Positions 51,062 through 58,275 of a DNA stretch of 64,000 nt are shown here, in pieces. Numbering within the stretch: the stretch's first letter is position 1; each line of letters begins with the position of its first letter. Source of the DNA: Verrucomicrobium sp. GTDB taxonomy: Bacteria > Verrucomicrobiota > Verrucomicrobiia > Methylacidiphilales > UBA1321. The position numbers and the translations under genes are program-made. Under the pieces are notes generated by a model. That model was given only the letters and a program-made list of their open reading frames with translations, made no database searches and had not been told where the DNA came from. The stretch is taken from positions 62,001 through 126,000 of the forward strand of contig JAFIGT010000015.1 in the NCBI GenBank assembly GCA_017849585.1. The letters are read 5' to 3'.

Positions 51062-52113
51062 GTTTCAGAGGCAGTAAGAACCTCGCGTAATTTTTCCCGC
51101 AGCGGGTCTAGTCCATCATTATTTTCCGCGGATAATGCTAGCACGGGATAACGCACCTTGCGCTTGAACGCCTTGAGGTTTTCCGCGGAATTGGGGAGAT
51201 CCATTTTATTCGCGAGGACCAAAAAGGGACGCTTGGCCAGATCGGCCTGGTACAGCCGGATCTCCTTGCGCAGCTGTGCGAAATCGTCGCGCGGATCGCG
51301 TCCTTCGCTGCCCGACATGTCGATGACAAACAGCAACAGGCGGCAACGCTCAATATGGCGGAGGAATTCATGACCGAGGCCGACGCCTTCGTGGGCGCCC
51401 TCGATCAATCCGGGGATATCTGCCATCGTGATCCGTTGATAATCGCTGTATTCGATCACGCCGATTTGCGGTTGCAGCGTGGTGAAAGGGTAGGGGGCGA
51501 TCTTGGGATGCGCATTGGACAGGCGCGAGAGCAGGGTCGATTTGCCCGCGTTCGGATAACCGACGAGGCCAATATCGGCAATCGATTTCAGCTCGAACTG
51601 GTACTGACCGCTCTCGCCGATGCGGCCTTCCTCATAACGACGCGGAGCCTGATTGACGGAGGACTTAAAATTCATGTTGCCGCGACCACCGTTGCCGCCC
51701 TTGCAGAGCACGAAGCGTTGATCGGGCGAAATCATATCGGCCACGATCTCCAGTTTTTCATCGGGAGTCGGGACACTCTGCAGATCCCCCGGTTGGGCTG
51801 GTTCCATGTCCGGATCGGGCAGACGGCTCACCACCGTGCCCGGCGGCACTTCGATGACGCATTCCTTGCCCGACTTGCCCGACATCTGGCGCTGACCGCC
51901 ACCCTCGCCATTACCCGCGTACTGGTGCGGGGAATACTTCAGGCGGATCAAATTGTTCAGGTGGGGATTGACCACGACCACCACGTCGCCGCCCTTGCCG
52001 CCGTTACCCCCATCGGGGCCGCCGTCGGGCATATTCTTTTCCCGCAGGAAGCTGAGGGCTCCCCGGCCACCTTTGCCGGCGCGGGCCAGAATTCGAACGC
52101 GGTCTACAAACAT
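51058..52113 (-). CDS. obg: Obg-family GTPase
   Basis: A protein of 351 residues involved in large-subunit assembly and stress control. The N-terminal Gly-rich Obg fold reads FVDRVRILARAGKGGRGALS, GGPDGGNGGKGGDVVVVVNP. The G domain shows GYPNAGKSTLLSRLS (P-loop), ADIPGLIEGAHEGVGLGHEF, NKMD and the G5-like ALSAEN. The short C-terminus lacks the OCT domain of some members. In many bacteria obg follows rplU-rpmA; here it follows a spacer containing no gene and overlaps a tolC-type gene. Confidence 0.97.
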   Translation of the reverse strand: MFVDRVRILARAGKGGRGALSFLREKNMPDGGPDGGNGGKGGDVVVVVNPHLNNLIRLKYSPHQYAGNGEGGGQRQMSGKSGKECVIEVPPGTVVSRLPDPDMEPAQPGDLQSVPTPDEKLEIVADMISPDQRFVLCKGGNGGRGNMNFKSSVNQAPRRYEEGRIGESGQYQFELKSIADIGLVGYPNAGKSTLLSRLSNAHPKIAPYPFTTLQPQIGVIEYSDYQRITMADIPGLIEGAHEGVGLGHEFLRHIERCRLLLFVIDMSGSEGRDPRDDFAQLRKEIRLYQADLAKRPFLVLANKMDLPNSAENLKAFKRKVRYPVLALSAENNDGLDPLREKLREVLTASET

Positions 52114-52221
52114 AGAACCTCATCATAAACGAATGGCGCCGAATTTCACTATAAAATGTTCAGGCTCTTAAATGTAAATTCTGTTGCCTCGGATTTGCCA
52201 TCGCATACAGTCGCCCCGAAG

Positions 52222-52240
52222 CGACCTGCTTGGCAGGTCG
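52222..52240 (+). promoter_or_regulatory. Hairpin in the leader of the first carbonic anhydrase gene
   Basis: CGACCTGC (52222-52229), loop TTG, GCAGGTCG (52233-52240). It lies 38 bases before the ATG. A weak promoter (TTGCCT at 52184, 16-base spacer, TACAGT at 52206) would place it at the start of the transcript. It has no T-tract. Confidence 0.4.
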
Positions 52241-52278
52241 GACGATTCCGTCAGTGAACCTTAATTCGAAAGGAAAAC

Positions 52279-52989
52279 ATGAAACGAATCCACTCCTTGG
52301 CCCATGCTGGGCTTCTCATGGTCGGTGCCTTCCTGCTGCTTGCCACCTCACTTCCCGCAGCCGAGACCGGTCCTCGGACCAAGGAAAAGCAAGCCGCGCT
52401 CACGCCGGAACGTGTCTTGGAAAAGCTGAAGGCAGGCAATGAACGTTTCGCTCAAAACCAGCGTCGTGATCGCAATCATCTTCACGACGTGGATTTCACA
52501 GCCAAGGGACAATACCCCATTGCCGCCATCGTCGGTTGCATGGATTCCCGCGCTCCGCTGGCTTTGATATTTGATCAGGGGGTGGGCGACCTCTTTGCCA
52601 TTGGCATCGCGGGCAATGTCGTGAATCGCGATATTATTGGCAGTCTTGAATACGCCTGCAAGGTTGCCGGAGCGAAGGTGGTTCTCGTCCTCGGTCATAC
52701 CGAGTGCGGGGCCGTAAAAGGGGCAATCGATCATGTCGAACTCGGCAGCCTGACCGGACTACTGGAGAAGATTGATCCTGCCATCGACGAGGTGCCGGAC
52801 TCGATCCAGCCACGTACGTCGAAGAACTATGCGTTTGTCGACGCCGTGGCAGCCGCCAATGTCCACCGCATGGTGGCGCAGGTCCGCGAGGACAGCGGTA
52901 TCCTGGCGCGAATGGAAAAGGGCGGATCGATTAAGATCGTCGGCGGCCTCTATGATGTTGCCACGGGCCGGGTCACCTTCATCGACTAG
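52279..52989 (+). CDS. Exported beta-class carbonic anhydrase
   Basis: A protein of 236 residues with a signal peptide (MKRIHSLAHAGLLMVGAFLL, then LATSLPAAETG), so a periplasmic enzyme hydrating CO2 to bicarbonate. The zinc ligands and catalytic dyad are in VGCMDSRAPL (Cys, Asp, Arg) and LGHTECGAVKGAI (His, Cys), near residues 92 and 146. FDQGVGDLFAIGIAGNVVN and GSLEYACKVAGAKVV complete the family pattern. It is closely similar to the cytoplasmic form encoded about 220 bases downstream, indicating tandem duplication. Confidence 0.95.
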   Translation: MKRIHSLAHAGLLMVGAFLLLATSLPAAETGPRTKEKQAALTPERVLEKLKAGNERFAQNQRRDRNHLHDVDFTAKGQYPIAAIVGCMDSRAPLALIFDQGVGDLFAIGIAGNVVNRDIIGSLEYACKVAGAKVVLVLGHTECGAVKGAIDHVELGSLTGLLEKIDPAIDEVPDSIQPRTSKNYAFVDAVAAANVHRMVAQVREDSGILARMEKGGSIKIVGGLYDVATGRVTFID

Positions 52990-53007
52990 CATTTTTTTCA
53001 ATTTTCC

Positions 53008-53043
53008 AACTCCCGGGTGGGTTTGCCCGGGAGTTTCGTTTTT
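53008..53043 (+). terminator. Intrinsic terminator after the exported carbonic anhydrase gene
   Basis: AACTCCCGGG (53008-53017) pairs perfectly with CCCGGGAGTT (53026-53035), loop TGGGTTTG, followed by TCGTTTTT. It makes the two carbonic anhydrase genes separate transcripts. Confidence 0.88.
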
Positions 53044-53086
53044 CAGAGGGAGGGAATTAGGTTCGGAATGCGAAGGGAAATCGAGG

Positions 53087-53131
53087 TATAATCCCTGCTG
53101 ATGCTGGCCGATTCGATTCGATGGAATCGGC
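53087..53131 (+). promoter_or_regulatory. -10 element and leader hairpin of the second carbonic anhydrase gene
   Basis: A perfect TATAAT (53087-53092) with a weak -35 (TTCGGA at 53062). The transcript would start near 53099 and begin with the hairpin GCCGATTC (53107-53114), loop of nine, GAATCGGC (53124-53131). The leader to the ATG at 53206 is about 107 bases. Confidence 0.5.
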
Positions 53132-53205
53132 TTGTGATCCATTCAGCTTGTTCTAGATTTTCTCCGGTTGCTTTCTGCAGTAACACGAAAGCGATCCTGA
53201 ATACC

Positions 53206-53832
53206 ATGCATCGACTCTCTGCTGAACAAGTTCTCGAAAAGCTCCGCGCGGGCAACCGCCGCTTTGTCGAAAACCGCTCCCGTGATCGCGACCATCTCAA
53301 GGACATTGAGATCACCTCGCGCGCGCAATACCCCATAGCTGCAGTTGTTGGTTGCATGGATTCCCGCGCTCCTTCCACCATCATTTTTGACCAGGGGATT
53401 GGCGACATCTTTGCCATCTCACTGGCCGGAAACGTTATCAACGACGACGTCATCGGCAGCCTCGAATATGCCTGCAAAGTCGTCGGCTCCAAGGTCATCG
53501 TTATCCTCGGCCATACGGAATGTGGCGCGGTCAAGGGCGCCATCGATTGCGTATGTCTGGGCAAACTGACCGGACTTCTCGACCAGATCAAGCCGGTCAT
53601 CGCTCATGTCCCGGAATGTATCCAGCCGCGCACCTCCGACAATCCGGAGTTTGTCGATGCCGTGGCTCGCGCCAATGTGCGGCACATGATCGAGGAAGTC
53701 CGCCTGCGCAGTCCCATATTGACGGAGCTGGAACAAACCGGCTTGCTCGCTATTGAGGGCGGAATTTATGACGTTCGTTCCGGTCTGATTACGTTCTTCC
53801 GCGACTTGCAGGACTCGGAACCGCAGGGATAG
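53206..53832 (+). CDS. Cytoplasmic beta-class carbonic anhydrase
   Basis: A protein of 208 residues from the ATG at 53206 (MHRLSAEQVLEKLRAGNRRF); the frame is open upstream to 53101 but that stretch covers the leader hairpin. Zinc-site motifs VGCMDSRAPST and LGHTECGAVKGAID are identical in plan to the exported neighbour, and FDQGIGDIFAISLAGNVIND follows the same pattern. Without a signal peptide it would act in the cytoplasm, supplying bicarbonate for carboxylations or pH control. It is the second of a tandem pair with its own promoter. Confidence 0.95.
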   Translation: MHRLSAEQVLEKLRAGNRRFVENRSRDRDHLKDIEITSRAQYPIAAVVGCMDSRAPSTIIFDQGIGDIFAISLAGNVINDDVIGSLEYACKVVGSKVIVILGHTECGAVKGAIDCVCLGKLTGLLDQIKPVIAHVPECIQPRTSDNPEFVDAVARANVRHMIEEVRLRSPILTELEQTGLLAIEGGIYDVRSGLITFFRDLQDSEPQG

Positions 53833-53938
53833 GGAACTGTCGCCGGCAGGGTGTTCAGTTCCTTGATTGGGCAAGGTAAGTCCGAAAGATTTCTTTTTGA
53901 GTTGTAGTTTTGACCGTTACGCTTTGACTTGTAATTCC

Positions 53939-54712
53939 ATGTCCTCCCCATCGCCCATCGACCGTCTCCGCGAAATCATGGCTGCTCTGCGCGCTCCAAA
54001 TGGCTGCCCGTGGGACAAAGAACAAACGCATGCGAGCATCAAACCCCAGTTGCTGGAGGAATGCTACGAAGTACTGGAGGCGATTGACAGTGGCGATGCG
54101 AAGCATTTGCAGGAGGAGCTCGGCGATGTATTGCTGCATGTGGTGTTTCATTGCCAGCTCGCGGCCGAAGCGGGTGAGTTTACTTTCGATGATGTGGCGA
54201 CCGGGATCAGCGACAAGCTGGTGCGGCGTCACCCGCACGTGTTCGGCGATGTGAACGCACCGGATACGAAGACCGTTCTGAAAAATTGGGAGGCGATCAA
54301 GAAACAGGAAAAGCCGGAGCGAAAGGGGCCTTTCGACGGCATTCCCAAAGTGCTTCCCGCCCTGATGCGGGCCACAGAAGTGAGCAAGAAGGCGGCGAAG
54401 GTGGGCTTTGACTGGCAGGACGCGGCCGGTGCCATGGCGAAGGTGCATGAGGAAATCGAGGAGTTGAAAGCTGACGCGCATGACAAAGAGCGGGCGGCGG
54501 ATGAGCTCGGAGATCTGTTATTTGCGACGGTGAATCTGTCGCGGCACTTGAAGTTGGATGCAGAACAATGTCTCTCTGACGCGACCAAAAAATTCCAACG
54601 CCGGTTCGAGCGGATGGCGGCGCATTTGGCGGCTCAAGGCAAGAATCTGGAGGACTGTTCACTGGCAGAAATGGATGTAGTCTGGAACGAGATCAAGCAT
54701 CAGTCCGCGTGA
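53939..54712 (+). CDS. mazG: Nucleoside triphosphate pyrophosphohydrolase MazG
   Basis: A protein of 257 residues from the ATG at 53939 (MSSPSPIDRLREIMAALRAP). Two tandem all-alpha MazG domains are seen, each with the E-E-x-x-E ... E-x-x-D metal-binding pattern: LLEECYEVLEAID with LQEELGDVLLHVVFH, and KVHEEIEELKADAHD with ADELGDLLFATVNLSRH. N-terminal NGCPWDKEQTHASIKP is a family hallmark. It hydrolyses aberrant or signalling NTPs. It converges with the DNA glycosylase gene. Confidence 0.95.
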   Translation: MSSPSPIDRLREIMAALRAPNGCPWDKEQTHASIKPQLLEECYEVLEAIDSGDAKHLQEELGDVLLHVVFHCQLAAEAGEFTFDDVATGISDKLVRRHPHVFGDVNAPDTKTVLKNWEAIKKQEKPERKGPFDGIPKVLPALMRATEVSKKAAKVGFDWQDAAGAMAKVHEEIEELKADAHDKERAADELGDLLFATVNLSRHLKLDAEQCLSDATKKFQRRFERMAAHLAAQGKNLEDCSLAEMDVVWNEIKHQSA

Positions 54713-54756
54713 CGTGGAAGGGATGCTCTGCGGACTTTAAGTTAAGTGCGAGTCTG

Positions 54757-55335
54757 CTAAGGCGTCCACACAAAGCGCCACGGCTTGTCGATCCATTCTT
54801 CGGCGAAGTCGATGCCGATACGGGGTGTCTTCTGGATTTGGCGGGGAGGCACGACAATGCCGCGATCCTCAAGCCAAATGGTATCTCCGGTGAGGTCGAG
54901 GGTGTTGTGTGCGCGCGTGATGCCCAGTGCGGCGGTGACACGGCCGGGGCCGCTGGCCCAATGTTTGCGGGCGATCTTGCCCCGACGCCGGGCGATGAGT
55001 TCGATGCCGTCAGTGATGGCGACAGCGCGGATCAGCACGGCTTGCGGCACATTGGCGGGCCCGGTGACGATGTTGAACATCTCATGCATGCCGTAGCAGA
55101 GGTAGACATAGGCGCGGCCTCCGGGGGCGAACATGATTTCCGTGCGAGCGGTGCGCCGGTTGTTGTAGCCGTGGCAGGCTTTATCCTCGGCCCCGCCGTA
55201 AGCTTCGGTCTCGGTGATGAGACCGCCGCAGAGGCCGTCCGGGGTGCGCACCATCAGCGCCTTGCCGAGGAAGTAGCGGGCCATGCGGGCGGGGTTGGGA
55301 TCGCGGTAAATTTCGGCAGACAATTTCATTTTCAA
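54757..55335 (-). CDS. 3-methyladenine DNA glycosylase (AAG/MPG family)
   Basis: A protein of 192 residues that excises alkylated purines in base-excision repair. Motifs are ARYFLGKALMVR, ITETEAYGGAEDKACHGYNN (the catalytic Glu in ETEAY), RRTARTEIMFAPGGRAYVYL, CYGMHEMFNIVTG and SGPGRVTAALGIT. The length matches the compact bacterial form. Starting at ATG 55335, it is divergent from the unknown gene at 55341 with only five bases between their first possible starts. Confidence 0.93.
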   Translation of the reverse strand: MKMKLSAEIYRDPNPARMARYFLGKALMVRTPDGLCGGLITETEAYGGAEDKACHGYNNRRTARTEIMFAPGGRAYVYLCYGMHEMFNIVTGPANVPQAVLIRAVAITDGIELIARRRGKIARKHWASGPGRVTAALGITRAHNTLDLTGDTIWLEDRGIVVPPRQIQKTPRIGIDFAEEWIDKPWRFVWTP

Positions 55336-55340
55336 AGGCC

Positions 55341-55892
55341 GTGGCGCTGGCTATGGTTGCGGGTCTTATGCCGACCCATCCCCTCTGGAGCCAGATCAGC
55401 CCGGTACTGGCCAATGATATCCTTTTGCACACGCAGAAAAACAACAAGAAACTTTACCGCACGGCGGTTGATATCGTCGCTCCGAATATCGGCTTGCGTT
55501 CCGTGAAGGTGATGGAGATGCCCAAGCTGGAGCGTCACGCGGCCTTCACGCAGCTTCTTTCCCGCCCGCAGCTCGAAGCGTTGAGCTTCAACATCCTCAG
55601 CACGTGGCTGGTGGACACGCAGGTGCCGATGCTTTGTGCGTGGCTCGATTCCCTCGGTATTGCGCATGACGAAATCGGCTGCGCGAATTCGTTCGAACCG
55701 GTCCCCGACAAGGCGGCGTTGCAAAAGGCTATCGACGGCCTGCTCAAGGGCTTTGACCCGGTCCATGTCGCGATCTATCTGAATGCCTTCAACGAGATCG
55801 ACGAAGTGCATTGGCCCGCATTGGGCGAACTGCTCGCGAGTGACGCGCGACTGAATATTCAGCCTGTTACTACTTCCACCACAGCGGCTTAA
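55341..55892 (+). CDS. Unknown helical protein
   Basis: I do not recognise this protein of up to 183 residues. The first possible start is GTG at 55341; ATGs at 55353 and 55368 are alternatives, the latter giving MPTHPLWSQISPVLAND. It appears alpha-helical and soluble, with segments DILLHTQKNNKKLYRTAVDI, ERHAAFTQLLSRPQLEALSF and HVAIYLNAFNEIDEVHWPAL, no cysteine cluster and no membrane helix. The Ala/Thr-rich tail (VTTSTTAA) may be flexible. The frame is kept open with good codon bias, so it is likely a real gene. Its neighbours (DNA glycosylase, divergent; siroheme reductase, downstream) give no clear hint of role. Confidence 0.7.
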   Translation: MALAMVAGLMPTHPLWSQISPVLANDILLHTQKNNKKLYRTAVDIVAPNIGLRSVKVMEMPKLERHAAFTQLLSRPQLEALSFNILSTWLVDTQVPMLCAWLDSLGIAHDEIGCANSFEPVPDKAALQKAIDGLLKGFDPVHVAIYLNAFNEIDEVHWPALGELLASDARLNIQPVTTSTTAA

Positions 55893-55970
55893 AGAAAGTC
55901 TAAAAAGGCGCTTGAAAGCGCGGGAGATTCGGCGATATTAAAACCCCATTAAGTCTATAAGCATTCAAAT

Positions 55971-57590
55971 ATGAGCACTCCCGCCCTTTCTACGCCCCGC
56001 AATTTCACCCCCGGCTCCACCCCTCAGGAATTGATCAAGATGGAGAAGGATGGGTTGGACGTCATCCACGATTTGTACCGCTACGCGGAGCTCGGATTTC
56101 AAGCGATTCCGGAGGGTGATTTCGAGCGTTTCAAGTGGTACGGGTTTTACCGCCAGAAGCCGAAGGAATCGGGCTATTTCATGCTGCGGACGAAGATCCC
56201 TGGCGGCCAGATGAATTCCGAGCAGCTTGCGGTCATGGCGGATATCGCGGACGATTTCGCGCATGGTTTCGCTGACATCACGACGCGCCAGACGCTGCAG
56301 TTCCATTGGTTGACGATTCAGGATGCACCGACGATTTTCTCGCGACTGGCGGCTGTCGGCATGACGACTTCCGGCGCGTGCGGCGACGATACGCGTAACG
56401 TGACGGGCTGCCCTGTCGCCGGCATCGACAAGAACGAGATCATCGACGGGACGGCGGTTCTGGAGCAGGTGAACGCGCACATGACCGATAACCGCGAGTT
56501 CTCGAATCTGCCGCGCAAATTCAAGATTTCCATCTCCGGCTGCCGCATTCATTGCAGCCAGCCCGACATCAATTGTATCGGAGTGTTCGGTCTCGAACGC
56601 ACGGTCAATGGCAAGCTCGAAGCCGGTTTCGGCATGAAGGTCGGTGGCGGGCTTTCCAGCGCGCCGCACCTCGCGCAAACGTTACCGATTTTCCTCAAGC
56701 CCGAGGATGTGCTGTCCGCCGTCCACTACGCGGCGGTGGTGTTCCGTGATTACGGTTTTCGCGAAAAGCGCAATCGCGCGCGGTTCAAGTTCCTCGTCGC
56801 CGATTGGGGCGCGGAAAAAGTGCTGGCGAAGATGGAAGAGCTTTCCGGTCGCACGTGGGAACGCCACAGCGAGTTTCACTTCCCAGTCGATCCGGAGAGT
56901 GATCACCTCGGCGTGCAGGAACAGAAGCAGGCGGGCTTGTACTACATCGGCATCAGCTTTGCCGGTGGTCGCGTGCGCGGGCACCAGATCCGCAAGGTGG
57001 CGGAGTTGTCAAAGAAGTATGCGGCGCCCGGACTGGATCGCATCGCGGCGACGAATAAGCAGAATTTGATCATGCTCCACATTCCGGAGAAGAACCTGAA
57101 GCCGTTGCAGCGCGAGCTGGACGATGCGGGGCTCGTCTGGCAGCCGTCTAATTTCCGCAAGGGTTGCGTCTCCTGCACGGGCATGGAGTTCTGCAATCTG
57201 GCGATCGTGGAGACGAAGAATCGCATGACCCGGCTCGTGGAAGAGCTGGAAACGGAATGCGCCGATTTCCAGGACAAGATCCGCATTCATTTCAGTGGTT
57301 GCACGAGCTCGTGCGGCCAGCACCAGATCGCCGATCTCGGTTTCCGTGGCGCGATGACGCGCATCAACGGGGTGCAGACGGAGGCGTTCGACCTGTTCAT
57401 CGGCGGCAAGCTGGGTGAGGGGGCGCGCTTCAATGAATTGCTGAAGGGAAAGATCCCCTCGACCGAGGTGAACAAGACCATCGGCAAGCTGCTGCACTAC
57501 TACCAGAGCCATCGCACGAGCGCGGCGGAGAGTTTCTCCGACTTCTCGAAGCGGGTGCCGAAGGATGAGTTGAAGCAAGTGCTGGCCTAG
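55971..57590 (+). CDS. Siroheme nitrite/sulfite reductase
   Basis: A protein of 539 residues reducing nitrite to ammonia or sulfite to sulfide in assimilation, with six electrons from ferredoxin or a similar donor. Two ferrodoxin-like repeats are seen: the first with DITTRQTLQFHWLTIQDAPT and DDTRNVTGCPVAGIDKNEII, the second with the [4Fe-4S]-siroheme ligands SCTGMEFCNLAIVETK (C-x5-C) and SGCTSSCGQHQIADLGF (C-x3-C). Residues such as ISGCRIHCSQPDINCIGVFG match the family. NirA-type and SirA-type enzymes are hard to separate by eye; neither nitrate nor sulfate genes adjoin. It lies 78 bases after the unknown gene. Confidence 0.9.
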   Translation: MSTPALSTPRNFTPGSTPQELIKMEKDGLDVIHDLYRYAELGFQAIPEGDFERFKWYGFYRQKPKESGYFMLRTKIPGGQMNSEQLAVMADIADDFAHGFADITTRQTLQFHWLTIQDAPTIFSRLAAVGMTTSGACGDDTRNVTGCPVAGIDKNEIIDGTAVLEQVNAHMTDNREFSNLPRKFKISISGCRIHCSQPDINCIGVFGLERTVNGKLEAGFGMKVGGGLSSAPHLAQTLPIFLKPEDVLSAVHYAAVVFRDYGFREKRNRARFKFLVADWGAEKVLAKMEELSGRTWERHSEFHFPVDPESDHLGVQEQKQAGLYYIGISFAGGRVRGHQIRKVAELSKKYAAPGLDRIAATNKQNLIMLHIPEKNLKPLQRELDDAGLVWQPSNFRKGCVSCTGMEFCNLAIVETKNRMTRLVEELETECADFQDKIRIHFSGCTSSCGQHQIADLGFRGAMTRINGVQTEAFDLFIGGKLGEGARFNELLKGKIPSTEVNKTIGKLLHYYQSHRTSAAESFSDFSKRVPKDELKQVLA

Positions 57591-57666
57591 GCCAGCATGA
57601 CGGCAGGACTGAGCCCTGTGCCCGGGGGGCGCTTCGCCAGAGGTGTTTTTCGACGGAGAGAGTGGT

Positions 57667-58275
57667 CTACTTCTCCGTCTGGATATGCGGCAGTTCGATG
57701 GGCTTTTGTGACCAGTAGTAGAGCGTCGTGCCGATCAGGGTGCAGACCAGTCCGGCGACGATGAGAACGCCGGAGGCAAACCACGTGCTGATGATGAGGG
57801 GGAAGACCACGGTCTTTGGATGGGCGGGATCATAATAGACGAGGTCGGTGGTGGGCAGGCCGTCGGGATCGGTGAGGGTGTAGAGTGGCTTGAGCTGGCT
57901 GCCGACCGAGGCACGGACGCGGATGAGTTCCCCATTGTCGGTATGGAATTGGAATTCATTCCAGAACACGTAGCTGCGGTCATGGGATTCCAGCTTGGCT
58001 TGAATTTGGGCGTCGTCGGTGAGGATGAGATCTGGAAGCCCCTCCTTGGTTTTGACAACGGACACAACCTCAGCCTTGGCGCGCTTGCCGAAGGTGAGAA
58101 GACGCAGCGGCGTCCAGATATGGGAAAGGCCCAGTACAAAGAGCAGGAGACCGTAGCCGATCATCAGCAATTTGCGCTTCGAGTGCGCAGGCACGTAATG
58201 GCCCGGGACGGGAAATGCCTGCGAGGTGGAAGTGAGGTTGGGGATGGGATCGGATGGATGATCAGAGGGGTTCAT
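57667..58275 (-). CDS. DUF3592-like small membrane protein
   Basis: A protein of 202 residues with two membrane helices (LLMIGYGLLLFVLGLSHIW near 36-54; VVFPLIISTWFASGVLIVAG near 155-175) and between them a soluble region (AKAEVVSVVKTKEG, NEFQFHTDNGELIRVRASVG, LVYYDPAHPKTVVFP) with the pattern of DUF3592 proteins, where a conserved YDPxxP-like segment precedes the second helix. The function is unknown. Its start overlaps the stop of the transporter gene by four bases, so the two are probably translated together. Confidence 0.7.
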   Translation of the reverse strand: MNPSDHPSDPIPNLTSTSQAFPVPGHYVPAHSKRKLLMIGYGLLLFVLGLSHIWTPLRLLTFGKRAKAEVVSVVKTKEGLPDLILTDDAQIQAKLESHDRSYVFWNEFQFHTDNGELIRVRASVGSQLKPLYTLTDPDGLPTTDLVYYDPAHPKTVVFPLIISTWFASGVLIVAGLVCTLIGTTLYYWSQKPIELPHIQTEK

